Origin: Bryobacterales bacterium
GTDB lineage: Bacteria; Acidobacteriota; Terriglobia; Bryobacterales; Bryobacteraceae
NCBI GenBank assembly: GCA_003167255.1
Contig: PMTR01000194.1
Coordinates: 1-64,000, forward strand
DNA length: 64,000 nucleotides
Direction: 5' to 3'
How positions within the stretch are numbered: position 1 is the stretch's first letter; the number at the start of each line of letters is the position of its first letter. The notes beneath the pieces are model-generated. The model ran no database searches, was not told the origin of the DNA, and was given only the letters and a program-made list of their open reading frames with translations. The position numbers and the translations under genes were made by a program. Below are positions 52,986-63,474 of this stretch, in pieces.

Positions 52986-54831
52986 CGGTGACGCTCTTGG
53001 CCAGATTGCGGGGTTGATCCACGTCGCAGCCGCGCCGGACGGCGATGTGATAGGCCAGAAGCTGCAGCGGCGCGATTTCCAGGATGGGCGCCAGCAGATC
53101 GCTGGCCGGCGGAATCTCGATGACGTGGTCGGCGAATCTGCGCACTTCCTGATCGCCTTCCGTGACCAGCGCCACCACGATGCCTTCGCGCGCCTTCACC
53201 TCCTGGATATTCGAGAGGGTCTTCTCGTAGAGCAGGCGGCTTTCGCGGTTGGAGGAATCGTGGGTGGCGAGCACCACCACTGGGAGTTTCTCATCGATCA
53301 GGGCGTTGGGGCCGTGCTTCATTTCGCCGGCCGGGTAGCCTTCGGCGTGGATGTAGGAAATCTCCTTGAGCTTGAGCGCGCCTTCGAGCGCGATGGGGAA
53401 ATGCACGCCGCGGCCGAGAAAGAGGAAATCGGTGGCGCGATGCAGCTCGCGGCCCAAGGCTTCGTAGACCGGGTCGTGGGAAAGCACCGCTTCGAGTTTA
53501 CCGGGGATGTGCAGGAGTTCCTGCACAAGCGCGCGCGAGCAGGATTCGTCGAGCGAACCATTGGCCTGCCCCAGGTACATGGCGAGGATGAAGAGCGCGG
53601 TCAACTGGCAGGTGAAGGCCTTGGTGGAAGCGACGCCGATTTCGGGGCCGGCGTGGGTATAGATGGTGCCGGCGGCCTCACGAGTGATCATGGAGCCGAC
53701 AGCGTTGCAGATGGCCAGCGTGGGCGAGCCCTTCTGCTTGGCCTCGCGCTGGGCGGCCAGGGTATCGGCGGTTTCTCCGGACTGCGAAATCACGATGGTG
53801 AGGGTGTGGTCGCTCATGATGGGATCGCGGTAGCGGAATTCGCTGCCGTAATCGACCTCGACGGGAAGGCGGGCCAGCTTCTCGATCATGAACTTGCCGG
53901 CCAGCGCGGCGTGCCAACTGGTGCCGCAAGCGATAATCTTGACCTGGCGGAAGCGGGCGAACTCGGCCGGCGCGATATCCATCTCATCCAGAAACACCTG
54001 GCCGGTTTCCTGGCTGACGCGGCCCAGGGTGGTATCGCGGACGGCGCGCGGCTGCTCATAGATTTCCTTGAGCATGAAGTGCTTGTAGCCGCCCTTTTCC
54101 GCCAGGATGGGGTCCCACAGAATATGCTCGCGTTTGCGGCTGATGGGGTGGCCTTCGAAATCGCTGAGGCGCACGCCATCGTCGGTAAGCACCGCCATGT
54201 CGCCATCGGCGAGAAAGATCATGTCCTGGGTATGCGCGAGGATGGCGGGGACGTCGGAAGCGACGAAGTATTCGCCATCGCCGGTGCCGACCACCAGCGG
54301 GGCCTGATAGCGCGCGGCGACGATCTTGCGCGGATCGGCACTCGAGATCACGGCCATGGCGAAAGAGCCGGTGAACTCGCGAACGGCGGCGCGCACGGCG
54401 TCTTCCAGGTTGCCGTTGAAATGGCTCTCGACCAGGTGGGCGATGACTTCGGTATCGGTCTCCGTGACGAAGACGTGGCCCTGGGATTGGAGGCGGTGCT
54501 TGAGGGCCAGATAGTTTTCGATGATGCCGTTGTGGACCACCACCAGCGAGCCGTGGCAATCGCGGTGCGGGTGGGCGTTCTCTTCGGTGGGCCGGCCGTG
54601 GGTGGCCCAACGCGTATGGCCGATGCCGAAAGTGCCCTCGAGCGGGTTCTGGCGGATGACTTCTTCGAGGTTGCGCAGCTTGCCCTGGGCGCGGCGAATG
54701 GCGAGTTGGTTGTCGTCGCCATAGACGGCCAGGCCGGCGGAATCGTACCCGCGGTATTCCAGGCGCTTGAGACCTTCGAGGATGATGGGGACGGCTTTAT
54801 GCGAGCCGATGTAGCCGACAATTCCGCACAT
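52978..54831 (-). CDS. glmS: Glutamine-fructose-6-phosphate aminotransferase (isomerizing)
   Basis: A 617-residue enzyme that makes glucosamine-6-phosphate for cell-wall and UDP-GlcNAc synthesis. Cys2 after the initiator Met (MCGIVGYIG) is the glutaminase nucleophile, followed by [20 protein letters not shown] and a [12 protein letters not shown] region (about 1-240). Two SIS isomerase domains follow ([33 protein letters not shown]), and the C-terminus ends in AKSVTVE. ATG 54831 is fixed by Cys2; the upstream frame is spurious. UDP-GlcNAc from this route is also the BshA substrate. It overlaps yjbQ by 8 bp. Confidence 0.97.
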   Translation of the reverse strand: MCGIVGYIGSHKAVPIILEGLKRLEYRGYDSAGLAVYGDDNQLAIRRAQGKLRNLEEVIRQNPLEGTFGIGHTRWATHGRPTEENAHPHRDCHGSLVVVHNGIIENYLALKHRLQSQGHVFVTETDTEVIAHLVESHFNGNLEDAVRAAVREFTGSFAMAVISSADPRKIVAARYQAPLVVGTGDGEYFVASDVPAILAHTQDMIFLADGDMAVLTDDGVRLSDFEGHPISRKREHILWDPILAEKGGYKHFMLKEIYEQPRAVRDTTLGRVSQETGQVFLDEMDIAPAEFARFRQVKIIACGTSWHAALAGKFMIEKLARLPVEVDYGSEFRYRDPIMSDHTLTIVISQSGETADTLAAQREAKQKGSPTLAICNAVGSMITREAAGTIYTHAGPEIGVASTKAFTCQLTALFILAMYLGQANGSLDESCSRALVQELLHIPGKLEAVLSHDPVYEALGRELHRATDFLFLGRGVHFPIALEGALKLKEISYIHAEGYPAGEMKHGPNALIDEKLPVVVLATHDSSNRESRLLYEKTLSNIQEVKAREGIVVALVTEGDQEVRRFADHVIEIPPASDLLAPILEIAPLQLLAYHIAVRRGCDVDQPRNLAKSVTVE

Positions 54832-54838
54832 GGATTCA

Positions 54839-55486
54839 TTATAGATGGGTCGCGAGCGGAGCCCGGGGCTGATGGGAGATTGCAGGAACGAAGCCAATTT
54901 CGGGGGAAGCGGTTGGAGCGGCGGGAGTTACGGGAGTGGGGCGTAGCGTGAGATCGGGGCCAAACGTGTAGATGGTGGGGCCGGGGTAAGTGAGTTCTTC
55001 TTCGGTGGCTCGGGCGGGCAATTCAGCGGAGGCGATGCGGGCTTCCTGGAGTGTCTGAATCTTGGTGAGGGATGCCTCGTAGGATTTTTCGAAGAGGGTG
55101 ATGCGGCGGTGCAGTCGCATGAAGACGGGGCTGGAGTTGTTGAAGCCTTCGCCGAGGGGGGCGCCGTCGCGGCGGGAAGCGTGGGTGGTGTTGAATTCCC
55201 AGAGGTGGGCTTCGGCGCGGAAGAGGCGGCGGAGCGACCATTCGTTGCGGATGAGGGTATCGACGTGAAAGCGCTCTTCGGGCGACTGGGGCGAAAAGCG
55301 GGTGAAGTATTCGACCTGGAGGCGGTAGAAATCGGCGCGCTCCTCGCCATAGCAGAATTGAGAATCGGCGTCGAGGCCGGATTTGAAAGCGTTCTGAGAA
55401 GACACAGCTTTGCCTTCAGGGGTGCGAGGACCCGTGGATTTCTGGGAGTTGAGGCGATTGGCGGCGATCTGACTGGGGGTTGCCAT
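54839..55486 (-). CDS. Acidobacterial hypothetical protein with [11 protein letters not shown] motif
   Basis: A 215-residue protein. The N-terminus carries [20 protein letters not shown] and SQNAFKSGL, a motif recurrent in hypothetical proteins of acidobacteria and planctomycetes, function unknown. The middle is helical and charged ([40 protein letters not shown]). The last 60 residues are Pro/Thr/Ala-rich and probably disordered. No signal peptide. AAGGAG lies 6 nt before the ATG. It is just 7 bp upstream of glmS, so the two may share a transcript. Confidence 0.7.
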   Translation of the reverse strand: MATPSQIAANRLNSQKSTGPRTPEGKAVSSQNAFKSGLDADSQFCYGEERADFYRLQVEYFTRFSPQSPEERFHVDTLIRNEWSLRRLFRAEAHLWEFNTTHASRRDGAPLGEGFNNSSPVFMRLHRRITLFEKSYEASLTKIQTLQEARIASAELPARATEEELTYPGPTIYTFGPDLTLRPTPVTPAAPTASPEIGFVPAISHQPRAPLATHL

Positions 55487-55775
55487 AAAGGCTCCTTAAA
55501 TAGAAATGGGACGGGCCCGGGTGAGGGTCCATCCCGGTTTCAGGGTAGCAGGCGAGATTGGGGAGTTCGGGGTGGGAGAATCGTAAGTAGTTGAAAAATT
55601 AGGTGAAAATAATTTGGCTGGGGTTGTGAATGGGAGTGGGCGTTGCGGAGTCGGCGGATGAAAGCCGGGAACGACGGCGATACGACCAAGGGGCAGTCGA
55701 TGGCGGTTGCAAGGGCGTTTGTTGTTCCCAATCCTTCAGGGACTTCACGAGAGCAATCCAGTGCACACTTCATCG
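55487..55775. other. Intergenic stretch, nothing recognised
   Basis: This 289-bp stretch lies between the start of the [11 protein letters not shown] protein and the end of the ClC-TPR gene. It is locally AT-rich near 55595-55625 (AAAAATTAGGTGAAAATAAT), which could hold a promoter on the minus strand. No RNA, repeat or short gene was identified. Confidence 0.4.
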
Positions 55776-58532
55776 TCAACGCCGCGCCAGCTTCGCCATC
55801 ACCAGCGCCGCAGCATCATCGGCTCCCGGCGGCGCGCTGCACCATTTCAGCCGTTCCGCCCAGAGCTGGCGGGCCGTGGCCTCGTTCGCCTCGGCTGCGT
55901 CGCTGTAGGATTCCGGCCGCTTATGCCCCGCTAGCGCAAGCTGCGCGGCCCGCACCGCATCGTCGTTCCCGGAGCCGGCCTTCGCGCAGAGGACGACTTC
56001 GCCGAGAATCTGCTGCAGCAACTCGTGGCTGCGCCGGAACCGTTCCGCTGAGGGCACGCCGGCCAGAGTCGGATCGAGCGCCAGAACCTTTCCGCAAATC
56101 TCGGTCTGCCTGGCTGCCGCCGCATCGCCCGGGTCCGTCCGCAGCGCCCCAGCGAAATCGTGCCGCGCCCCTGCGTAGTCGCCCATGGCGAACTCCGCAT
56201 CCCCTAGCAAGTGGTACGTGGCGCTATCGGGGTGCTCTTTCTCCGCATCGCCGCGCAGCAGCCGCGCCGCGCTTTCGGGCACGCCGTAGTCGATCAGCAT
56301 GCGCGCCACGCGCTGGCGCAGAGCCAGATCGTCCGGCAGCGCCGCGGCCGTGATCAGGAGCTCCGCCTGCGCCTGTGCGCTCCGGCCGGCTTTGGCAAGT
56401 GTCTCCGCCAGTTCCAGCCGCGTATCCAGGCGCCGCTCCGGCGTCTTCTGCGGCCACTGACCGTAGATCGCCCGCTGATAATTCCCGATGGCCTCATCGA
56501 TCTTCCCCTGCCGAACCGCAATCCTGGCCAGCCCCAGGTTCGCCGGCCCGCTTCCCGGATTCTCCTTGAGGGCTTCATTCAGGTAGATGGACGCCTCATC
56601 CAGGCTTCCCGCGTTCACCAGCGCCAACCCCAGCGCCAGCCGGTAGTCGGTTCTGCGCAAGCTGGAGAGGGCGGTCCGAAACTGCGCGATCGCCTCGTCA
56701 TTGCGCCCCTGCGATTCGAGCGCCTGCCCCGCCTGAAAGTGACCCTGCCCCCGCGCCATTCGCTCGCTGCGGTAATAGTAGCTGAGGAAACTCGCCACAA
56801 TTCCGACCGCCAGCACGGCGATCAGAAGCCTAGTTGCCAGACGCGCCAGCGTCTTTCCACTTTGCTCCTCCGACAGCTCCGGTTCCGGGTGCGGCTCCGC
56901 TCCATACGCCGCCAGGATGTCCGGAAGTGAAATCGTCCCTCGCAGTCCGCGAACGTCGTCGCGCCTCACGACCGGCAGCGCTTTCAACCCGGTCTCCGCC
57001 AGCCTGCGCATCGCCGCATCGAGCGGATGATCGCGATGCAGGTGTGGAAAATTTTCGTCGGTCAGGGTTTCCGCGGGACCCGGTTCGGGCACCAGCGCGC
57101 CGACGGGCTCCCAGGCGGGGTTCTCCTCCTCCGCCGCATCCAGTTGATCCAGGGTGAGCATTCCCCGCAGCCCACCTCCATCCACCACCGGCCACGCGCC
57201 GCGTTCCCGGTCCACCATGGCGGCTGCCTCGCGAATGGGGGTTTCCGCCTGGAGCGACGGCGCACCGGCCCGATACGCCTGTTCCACCGTCAACGGTTCT
57301 TCTCGCGCGCGGGCTCCGGCCGGCAGGCGGATGCCATCCTGATGCTGCAGCGCCTCGTAGATCGGCTCGCGCTGGAGCCGCATGGAAATGAAATAGCTGA
57401 TCAGGTTGGCAATCATCAGGGGCACGATGATGGAGTAATCGCGTGTGATCTCGAAGATCATGATTACCGAGGTCAGCGGCACGCGGATGATGCCCGCAAA
57501 CGCCGCTCCCATCCCCACCAGCGCATAGGCGCCCACGCTGCCTGTATAATCCGGCATCAGCAGGTGGGCCGACCCTCCCACCGCGCCCCCCATCATCGCG
57601 CCGATGAACAGGCTCGGGCCGAAAATGCCCCCCGCATTTCCCGAGGCGTAGCAGGTTGTGGTCGCCGCCATTTTCAGGCACACCAGCAGCGCCATGGTGC
57701 CGATCAGCATCTGGCCGTTCAGCGCCTTTCCCACATATCCGTAACCGACGCCCAGGACCGCCGGCGCGAACCATCCCAGCAGGCCCACCAGCAGCCCGCC
57801 TGCCACCGGCTGGAACCACAGCGTCCATTTCGGCATTCTCAGAAAACGCTGCCGCTGCCACAGCAGCAGCTTGACGAACGCCACCGATACCAGCCCGCCC
57901 GCCACGCCCAACACCGCGTAAAACAGGAACTCGATGGGATGCACCAGTTGATACGCCGGCACGTGGAACAGCGGTTCATCGCCCAGCAACAGGTGCAGCA
58001 CAATCCACGAAGTCGCCGAGCTGAGCACAATCGAGCCCAGTACCGGCGCGTGCAGATCTCCCATCACTTCTTCCAACGTGAAAAGCACCGCCGCGATGGG
58101 CGTGTTGAACGCCGCCGCCAGCGCCGCCGACGCCCCGATCGGCACCAGCGCCTTGACGCTCCGCTGCGAGAGTCCCAGCCGGCGACCCAGCACCGACGCC
58201 AGACCCGCCCCCACCTGCACCGACGGTCCTTCGCGCCCCAGAGCCATTCCGCTGGCCAGCGTCACCGCGCACATGGTGAATTTCCCCACCACGGTCCGCA
58301 GGCTGATGAAGCCGTCGCGCAGGAACAGCGCCGTCTTGGTTTGTGGAATCCCGCTGCCGCGCGCTTGCGGAAAATAGCGCGCCAGCATGAACCCCGTGCC
58401 CAGCGCTCCCGCCACCGGAATTAAAATGCGCCGCCACGCCGGAGCGCCGGCCGGATAGAGGCGCGCCCCCAGATTCTCGGTCAGCAGGATAAACGCCACC
58501 ACCACCAGCCCGACCGTCGCCCCGATGATCAA
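55776..58532 (-). CDS. ClC chloride channel/antiporter fused to CBS, membrane helix and TPR domain
   Basis: At least 918 residues. ClC core (about 1-390): selectivity motif RGSGIPQ (58-64), GREGPSVQVG with gating Glu E101, LFTLEEVMGD with E154/E155 at the internal-proton position (suggesting H+ antiport), and NAGGIFGPSLFIGAMMG. Two CBS domains follow (about 405-545). A further helix (567-586; LLIAVLAVGIVASFLSYYY) precedes 6-8 TPR-like repeats (595-870; FQAGQALESQGRNDEAIAQF, GDAEFAMGDYAGARHDFAGA). Start TTG 58532 truncates the first helix; the frame continues upstream through RHRHEDKILLILT to about 58601, where CTG follows GGAGG, so the real start is probably there. Confidence 0.88.
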   Translation of the reverse strand: MIIGATVGLVVVAFILLTENLGARLYPAGAPAWRRILIPVAGALGTGFMLARYFPQARGSGIPQTKTALFLRDGFISLRTVVGKFTMCAVTLASGMALGREGPSVQVGAGLASVLGRRLGLSQRSVKALVPIGASAALAAAFNTPIAAVLFTLEEVMGDLHAPVLGSIVLSSATSWIVLHLLLGDEPLFHVPAYQLVHPIEFLFYAVLGVAGGLVSVAFVKLLLWQRQRFLRMPKWTLWFQPVAGGLLVGLLGWFAPAVLGVGYGYVGKALNGQMLIGTMALLVCLKMAATTTCYASGNAGGIFGPSLFIGAMMGGAVGGSAHLLMPDYTGSVGAYALVGMGAAFAGIIRVPLTSVIMIFEITRDYSIIVPLMIANLISYFISMRLQREPIYEALQHQDGIRLPAGARAREEPLTVEQAYRAGAPSLQAETPIREAAAMVDRERGAWPVVDGGGLRGMLTLDQLDAAEEENPAWEPVGALVPEPGPAETLTDENFPHLHRDHPLDAAMRRLAETGLKALPVVRRDDVRGLRGTISLPDILAAYGAEPHPEPELSEEQSGKTLARLATRLLIAVLAVGIVASFLSYYYRSERMARGQGHFQAGQALESQGRNDEAIAQFRTALSSLRRTDYRLALGLALVNAGSLDEASIYLNEALKENPGSGPANLGLARIAVRQGKIDEAIGNYQRAIYGQWPQKTPERRLDTRLELAETLAKAGRSAQAQAELLITAAALPDDLALRQRVARMLIDYGVPESAARLLRGDAEKEHPDSATYHLLGDAEFAMGDYAGARHDFAGALRTDPGDAAAARQTEICGKVLALDPTLAGVPSAERFRRSHELLQQILGEVVLCAKAGSGNDDAVRAAQLALAGHKRPESYSDAAEANEATARQLWAERLKWCSAPPGADDAAALVMAKLARR

Positions 58533-58570
58533 CGTCAGGATCAGCAGGATCTTGTCTTCGTGGCGGTGTC

Positions 58571-58750
58571 TTAGGTCGGCAGAAGCGCTGGTTGTGTCCA
58601 GAAATCCTCCGTTACGTTCAATGATAGGACGACTGGCGCCCCAGTACGGGACGGCTGCCTGGCTGGCTTTCGCACGACGATGCGGAACGTGCCCAACGGC
58701 ACGACCTCTTCTCCGGGCTGCACACGGAAATCCTTTGAATTGATTTTCAT
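58571..58750 (-). pseudogene. Short frame with a PPK2-like N-terminus (possible remnant)
   Basis: A 59-residue frame starting MKINSKDFRVQPGEEVVPLG. These first residues resemble the opening of polyphosphate kinase 2 proteins (NSKDFRV-x-PG-x-x-V). The remainder (TFRIVVRKPARQPSRT, APVVLSLNVTEDFWTQPALL) matches nothing I know, so the body of the gene seems lost. It could equally be an unrelated small gene. It overlaps the upstream extension of the ClC gene by about 30 bp. The spacer 58751-58871 shows nothing further. Confidence 0.3.
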
Positions 58751-58871
58751 CTCAATACCTTCGGTGTCACGAGCTGACTGTGGCGTTCTCAGCTACTCAT
58801 GGGGCGAAGATCGCCGCGCTTCCTGCAGAACACCCAAACCCCACCTTGGTCTGTAGCTACGCCAATGCGCA

Positions 58872-59765
58872 TCAGTTCTTTTTTGCACTCAGCGCTTCGA
58901 AGCCGGAAATGACGTCGAACAGTTCCTCGTCGATGCCATTCTGGCGCAAACGATGAAATGTCCTGTTGAGGTCCTCCAGCAATTCGTTGATGTTCTTGTC
59001 GGCGCGTTGCATCGCCGCCAGGCGGCTCGCGTTCTCGCTGGCGAGGGATTCGGCGCACGCCCGGAAGAGCGACACGAAAAGATATTCGCGGATAAGCGCC
59101 CGCAAGGTCGCGATGCCGTCACCCATGATCTCGGGCAAGGTTCCCGTCGGCCAGGGAAGTTCGGCCAGCTTGCGTCGCCAGTTTTCGTCCAGCGGTAGCA
59201 ATCGCTGAGTGACGGGCGCATAAACCGCTCCGGACGTGGGGCGGTTGTAGAAGAGGTGGAGTTCGGTGACTTCACCGTGGCGTTGTCGCGCCTCGCTCTC
59301 CACCAGAATTTGCCCGACGAGCGGGGTGATGGCCTTGACGGAATTCGGCACCGTGAAGAGCCCCCTTAGCGGCAGGCCCGCGTCCGCCAAGCGCTCATGG
59401 ACGCGCTCACCGACGGCCCAGACCTCGGCTTTGGCCGGTAGAGTCGCCAGCGTCTTGACCGCAAAATCGGCCACCACATCGTTAAACTGGCCCACCAGTC
59501 CCTGGTCTGAACCGAACACGATCGCGCCAATCGCACGGGCAACTGTTCTTCCTCCCTGTTCTGCAATCAACGGCGCCGACGCGCTTTCCCGGAAGCATGC
59601 GCCCAACCCCAGTTCCACTGTGCGATAGTAGTCGGCCAACGCGCTCACCGATTTCTCATATTGTCCGATGCTGGAGGCGGCAACTGCCTTCATCGTGCGG
59701 ACGACGGATTGGAGATCCCCCGCTCCGCCGATTTTTCGGCGCAGGCTCGCCGTAGTGTTGCTCAT
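58872..59765 (-). CDS. atpG: N-type ATP synthase gamma subunit
   Basis: A 297-residue central-stalk subunit of F1. The N-terminal helix [20 protein letters not shown] and C-terminal helix [37 protein letters not shown] are the coiled coil that rotates inside alpha3beta3. The middle domain is divergent from housekeeping gamma ([20 protein letters not shown] is recognisable). It is the last gene of the operon (order Q-R-B-E-F-A-G), as in described N-ATPase operons. Its start overlaps the alpha stop by 4 nt (ATGA). Confidence 0.9.
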   Translation of the reverse strand: MSNTTASLRRKIGGAGDLQSVVRTMKAVAASSIGQYEKSVSALADYYRTVELGLGACFRESASAPLIAEQGGRTVARAIGAIVFGSDQGLVGQFNDVVADFAVKTLATLPAKAEVWAVGERVHERLADAGLPLRGLFTVPNSVKAITPLVGQILVESEARQRHGEVTELHLFYNRPTSGAVYAPVTQRLLPLDENWRRKLAELPWPTGTLPEIMGDGIATLRALIREYLFVSLFRACAESLASENASRLAAMQRADKNINELLEDLNRTFHRLRQNGIDEELFDVISGFEALSAKKN

Positions 59766-61405
59766 GACTTCTCCTCGGGTTTAGGCTTAGGCTTGACCTC
59801 CGCTTTGTCTTCAGGCTTGGCCTTGGGCTTGGGCTTGACCTCCGCTTTGTCTTGAGGCTTGGCCTTGGGTTCGGTCTTGGGCTGGAAGGAAGCAAGCGAT
59901 TTGCGCGCGATTTCGACAATCGCTTTGCGGTCCTCGTCGCTGAGTTTGTCGGCGGTATCCAATCGCCCGCGCACGTCCGCTGGGATATCGGCCGCCGCCT
60001 TGAGTAGGGCGTGCTCGGCGTCCGCCATCTGGTCGAGAGGCACGCGGTCGAAAAGTTCTGCGGTCAATGCCAGCAGCACGGCGATTTGCTCAGGCACGGA
60101 TACCGGGGCGAATTCCGGCTGTTTCAGGCAGGCGCGGATTCGCCGCCCGTGTTCGATAGTCTTGCGAGTGCCTTCATCCAGGCGGGCTCCGAACCGGGAA
60201 AAGGTTTCGAGCTCCTCAAACTGCGCGTAGGCTAGCTTGAGATCGCCCGCCACCGCACGGTAGGCCGCGCGTTGCGCCTTACCGCCTACGCGCGAAACGG
60301 ATCTTCCGACATCGACCGCGGGTAGCACGCCCAATTCGAATAGCGACGGCGAGAGGTAGATCTGCCCATCCGTGATGGAAATCAAATTGGTCGGAATATA
60401 GGCGGAGATGTCCTGCGCTTCGGTTTCGATTATAGGCAGCGCGGTGAGCGAACCGCCGCCGAGTTCCTGCCGCAAATGCGTCGCACGTTCGAGCAGCCGC
60501 GAGTGGATATAGAAGATGTCGCCGGGAAACGCTTCGCGACCGGGCGGGCGGCGCAGCAAGAGAGAGAGTTCGCGGTAGGCGCGCGCGTGATGGGTGAGGT
60601 CGTCGTAAACAATCAGCACATCTCGGGCCGCCTCCATGAAAGACTCTGCGATGCTGGTCGCGGCATAAGGAGCAATGTAAGCGAGGCCCGGCGGGTCGTT
60701 GCCTTCGCTAACGACGATGACGGTGTAATCCATCGCGCCCTTTTCCCGTAAGGTCGCCACGGCCTTGGCGACGGCGGACGCGCGCTGCCCGATGGCACAA
60801 TAAACGCACAGCACATCTTGGTCGCGCTGGTTGAGGATGGTGTCGATCGCGATGGCGGTCTTGCCTGTCTGGCGGTCGCCGAGAATCAACTCGCGCTGGC
60901 CGCGTCCAACGGGAATGAGCGCATCAATGACTTTTAGGCCGGTCTGGAGGGGCACAGTGACGGGCGCCCGGTCCATGATGGGCGGGGCGGGGCGTTCGAC
61001 GGGCAGGCGCTTGCCAGAGGCCACCGAACCGTTGCCATCGAGTGGCCGACCGAGCGGGTCGATGACGCGCCCCAGCAGTCCATCGCCAACGGCCACGTCC
61101 ATGACGCGGCCTGTGCGCTGGACTTCATCTCCCGCATGGAGATGCCAGTATTCGCCAAGCAGAACGACGCCAATTTCGTTCTCATCCACGTTGAACGCAA
61201 TGCCGAGCACGTCACCGGGAAACGTTACCAATTCATCAAAGCCCACGCCGGGGAGACCCGACACCTTGGCGATGCCGGTAGCGACACTGGTGATCGTGCC
61301 CACCTCCCGTGGCGTCATTTCCGGCGTGAATGCTTCTCGCACTTGGCTTATTCCAGCAAACACGCCGTCGAAAAGGTTCTGGAGGCTTTCAGGTTCCATG
61401 TTCAT
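59762..61405 (-). CDS. atpA: N-type ATP synthase alpha subunit with Lys/Pro/Glu-rich tail
   Basis: A 547-residue F1 alpha subunit (nucleotide-binding, non-catalytic). Walker A GDRQTGKT, the [12 protein letters not shown] segment, Walker [41 protein letters not shown], and the Arg finger region [12 protein letters not shown] are intact. After about residue 508 the protein adds a 38-residue tail of repeats ([35 protein letters not shown]), absent from ordinary alpha subunits. The DNA encoding it (about 59772-59875) is a direct repeat. Start overlaps the atpF stop by 4 nt. Confidence 0.93.
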   Translation of the reverse strand: MNMEPESLQNLFDGVFAGISQVREAFTPEMTPREVGTITSVATGIAKVSGLPGVGFDELVTFPGDVLGIAFNVDENEIGVVLLGEYWHLHAGDEVQRTGRVMDVAVGDGLLGRVIDPLGRPLDGNGSVASGKRLPVERPAPPIMDRAPVTVPLQTGLKVIDALIPVGRGQRELILGDRQTGKTAIAIDTILNQRDQDVLCVYCAIGQRASAVAKAVATLREKGAMDYTVIVVSEGNDPPGLAYIAPYAATSIAESFMEAARDVLIVYDDLTHHARAYRELSLLLRRPPGREAFPGDIFYIHSRLLERATHLRQELGGGSLTALPIIETEAQDISAYIPTNLISITDGQIYLSPSLFELGVLPAVDVGRSVSRVGGKAQRAAYRAVAGDLKLAYAQFEELETFSRFGARLDEGTRKTIEHGRRIRACLKQPEFAPVSVPEQIAVLLALTAELFDRVPLDQMADAEHALLKAAADIPADVRGRLDTADKLSDEDRKAIVEIARKSLASFQPKTEPKAKPQDKAEVKPKPKAKPEDKAEVKPKPKPEEKS

Positions 61406-62463
61406 TGACTCTTTGCTTCTGGCTTTGGTTCTTCAGGTTTAGGCTCAGTCTTGGCTTCGGGTTCAGACGTGGCCTTGGCCTCAGGCTTAGGCGCAGCCTT
61501 GGCTTCGAGTTTGGCCTTGGCCTTAGCTTCGGGTTCGGGCTCCGCTTTGGCTTTGGCTTCGGGTTTAGGCCCGGCTTTGGCTTCGGGTTCAGGCTCCACC
61601 TTGGCTTCGGGTTCAGGCTCGGCTTTGGCCTCAGGTTTAGGCTCGGCCTTGGTTTCAGGTTCAGCCTCGGCCGCGGGCTTCGGCGCGGCCTTGGCTTCAG
61701 GTTTGTCCTTCTCTTTCAGAAGTTCATCGACGCCCTTTTCCATCGACGCCAGATAATCCGCGATGCTCCACGCCACCTTTTGCCCATTCGTGGTGAGTTC
61801 AATGCCGCTGATCAGGTCTGGCGCGGTCTCGAACCGGACGCGAATTTCAGCCGAGAACGTTTCGTTGAGCGCATTTTGTATGGCCGCGCGTTGCTCCGCA
61901 GGCACGTCAAACGTGCTGCGCACAACCGCAGGGTCGGAGGCTGTCTTAAGGGCCGCGCCGAGGCCTTCTTTCGCCTTGCCGTCCATCTCTCGCAAGCGGC
62001 GAGTGAACACCTCGCCCAGGCGTTCTTCCAGACTCGTCGTGGCGAGATCCGTCAGCGCCTTTCGAGCGATCGCAAACACTTCCTTCTGGGCCCGGCGGCT
62101 GATGGCTTGATTTAGATTATGGGCGTCGTTTCTCAGCGTTTCCTGTCGCTTGGCACTCAAGGCGTCGGCCGCCTTCCGCGCTTCGTCAAGGAGCCGCTGC
62201 CGTTCGGCCCGCGCCTCGTCTGTCGCCTTACTCAAGAGGGCGGCGCGCTGTTGGTCAAACTCCGCGTTCTTGTTCTGGAACTCGTCGTGCTCCTTTTCAG
62301 CTTCGGCCTTTTTCGCGTCTGCGTTCGAGAGCTCCGCGGCGATCCGCTTTTCCCGCTCATCAATTGCGTGGAGGATAGGCTTGTAAAGAAAGCGCCTCAT
62401 TAACCACACCAGGATGAGGAAGTTGAGCGCCTGCGCACCGACGGTGAACCAATCGATAAGCAT
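61402..62463 (-). CDS. atpF: N-type ATP synthase B subunit with delta-like part and long KPEA tail
   Basis: A 353-residue subunit. One N-terminal membrane helix ([20 protein letters not shown]), a long charged helix (30-160), then a delta-like domain at about 150-245 ([40 protein letters not shown]). N-ATPase operons lack a separate delta gene, and their long B subunits supply it. From about residue 255 the last 100 residues are low-complexity repeats of the kind [26 protein letters not shown]. At DNA level these are tandem repeats of about 12-24 bp at 61410-61700. Overlaps atpA by 4 nt. Confidence 0.87.
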   Translation of the reverse strand: MLIDWFTVGAQALNFLILVWLMRRFLYKPILHAIDEREKRIAAELSNADAKKAEAEKEHDEFQNKNAEFDQQRAALLSKATDEARAERQRLLDEARKAADALSAKRQETLRNDAHNLNQAISRRAQKEVFAIARKALTDLATTSLEERLGEVFTRRLREMDGKAKEGLGAALKTASDPAVVRSTFDVPAEQRAAIQNALNETFSAEIRVRFETAPDLISGIELTTNGQKVAWSIADYLASMEKGVDELLKEKDKPEAKAAPKPAAEAEPETKAEPKPEAKAEPEPEAKVEPEPEAKAGPKPEAKAKAEPEPEAKAKAKLEAKAAPKPEAKATSEPEAKTEPKPEEPKPEAKSQ

Positions 62464-62466
62464 GGG

Positions 62467-62748
62467 TTACTTTCCCGCGGTCTGGGCGATGACGTGGTTC
62501 CAGAACGGATTGGCGAAAATGAGAATCATCGAGACCACGAAACAGTAGATAGCGATGGACTCGATCATCGCCAGGCCCACGAACAAGGTCCGGGTGATGG
62601 TAGCAGAGGCATCAGGCTGCTGGGCCAGCGAAGTCAGCGCCGTTGCGACCGCCCTCCCTTCCGCCAGCGCTGGCCCTATGGAGCCCAAACTGATGGTGAT
62701 GCCGGCGATGACAATTGATGCCACCGCGATAATAGTCATGTTGTCCAC
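62467..62748 (-). CDS. atpE: N-type ATP synthase c subunit, probable Na+ site
   Basis: A 93-residue, two-helix proteolipid. Helix 1 ends GSIGPALAEGRAVATAL with E30; helix 2 carries FVGLAMIESIAIYCFVVSMI with E63, S64 and Y68. Offset by two residues these match the Na+-binding positions Q32, E65, S66 and Y70 of the Ilyobacter c ring; position 32 is Glu here, as in N-type ATPases, and the T67 position is Ile. Most sodium ligands are kept, so Na+ coupling is probable but not certain. It is 3 bp upstream of atpF. Confidence 0.92.
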   Translation of the reverse strand: MDNMTIIAVASIVIAGITISLGSIGPALAEGRAVATALTSLAQQPDASATITRTLFVGLAMIESIAIYCFVVSMILIFANPFWNHVIAQTAGK

Positions 62749-62772
62749 AGTGTCTCCTTTTGTTGTCGTAGT

Positions 62773-63474
62773 TCATGCTGGAACGGTTTGCATGGGTTCA
62801 GGCTTGGGCTTACGGACCCTCGTTGCGGCCGCGATGTACACCGCCGCCAGGATGCTGAAGATGTACGCCTGCACCATGCCGGTGAGCAGGCCGAGCACCG
62901 TCATAATGATCGGGAAGATGAAGGGCGTAATAGTGAGTAGGATGCCAATAATCATCGCCCCGCTCATCATATTGCCGAACAGACGGACGGCCAGGGCCAG
63001 CGTGCGCGACAGTTCGCTGATGATGTTAAATGGCACCATGATGAACGTCGGCTTCGTATAGGACTTGAGGTAGTTGCGCACCCCCTGCTCCTCGATGCCA
63101 AAGAACGGCACTGCGACAAATACGCACAGCGCGAGCGCGGCCGTGGTCGAGAGCGAAGCAGTCGGCGGCTCGTAGCCGGGAATCACGGTGCAGAGGCTGG
63201 CTGTAGCGACAAACAGGAAGAGCGTGCCCAGGAAGCCGAGATATTTCTGCGGCTGACTCAGGCCGACCTCTTCAATCTGCTTCGAGATGCCGGTGACTAA
63301 GATTTCCAGAAGGTTCTGCCAGCGGGAACGTTCCAGGCCGGTGGAGAGTTTGCGCGTGATGAGTCTTGAGCCGCCGGCCAGCACGAGCATCAGTGCCCAC
63401 GTGAACGCAATGGTGGCGTTCAGTTTGAAAACTCCGTATTGCCAGAAAATCATCTGATCGGGACTAAGGTGCAT
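62773..63474 (-). CDS. atpB: N-type ATP synthase a subunit
   Basis: A 233-residue membrane subunit forming the ion half-channels. The essential Arg is in SELSRTLALAVRLFGNMMSG (helix 4/5). NLLEILVTGISKQIEEVG and GFLGTLFLFVATASLCTVIP are typical for N-type a subunits. The C-terminal helix VQAYIFSILAAVYIAAAT ends in a charged tail (RVRKPKPEPMQ). It overlaps atpR by 11 bp and is followed by atpE after 24 bp, a gap without a clear structure. Confidence 0.93.
   Translation of the reverse strand: MHLSPDQMIFWQYGVFKLNATIAFTWALMLVLAGGSRLITRKLSTGLERSRWQNLLEILVTGISKQIEEVGLSQPQKYLGFLGTLFLFVATASLCTVIPGYEPPTASLSTTAALALCVFVAVPFFGIEEQGVRNYLKSYTKPTFIMVPFNIISELSRTLALAVRLFGNMMSGAMIIGILLTITPFIFPIIMTVLGLLTGMVQAYIFSILAAVYIAAATRVRKPKPEPMQTVPA

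Noticed and set aside
52936-54951. 671-aa open frame on the + strand opposite glmS
   Set aside because: It is antisense to a complete glmS with all catalytic motifs; high GC leaves the complementary frame open. Composition is not protein-like.
57027-58424. 465-aa frame opposite the ClC gene
   Set aside because: Arg/His/Gln-rich shadow of the ClC coding sequence; no domain and no ribosome-binding site.
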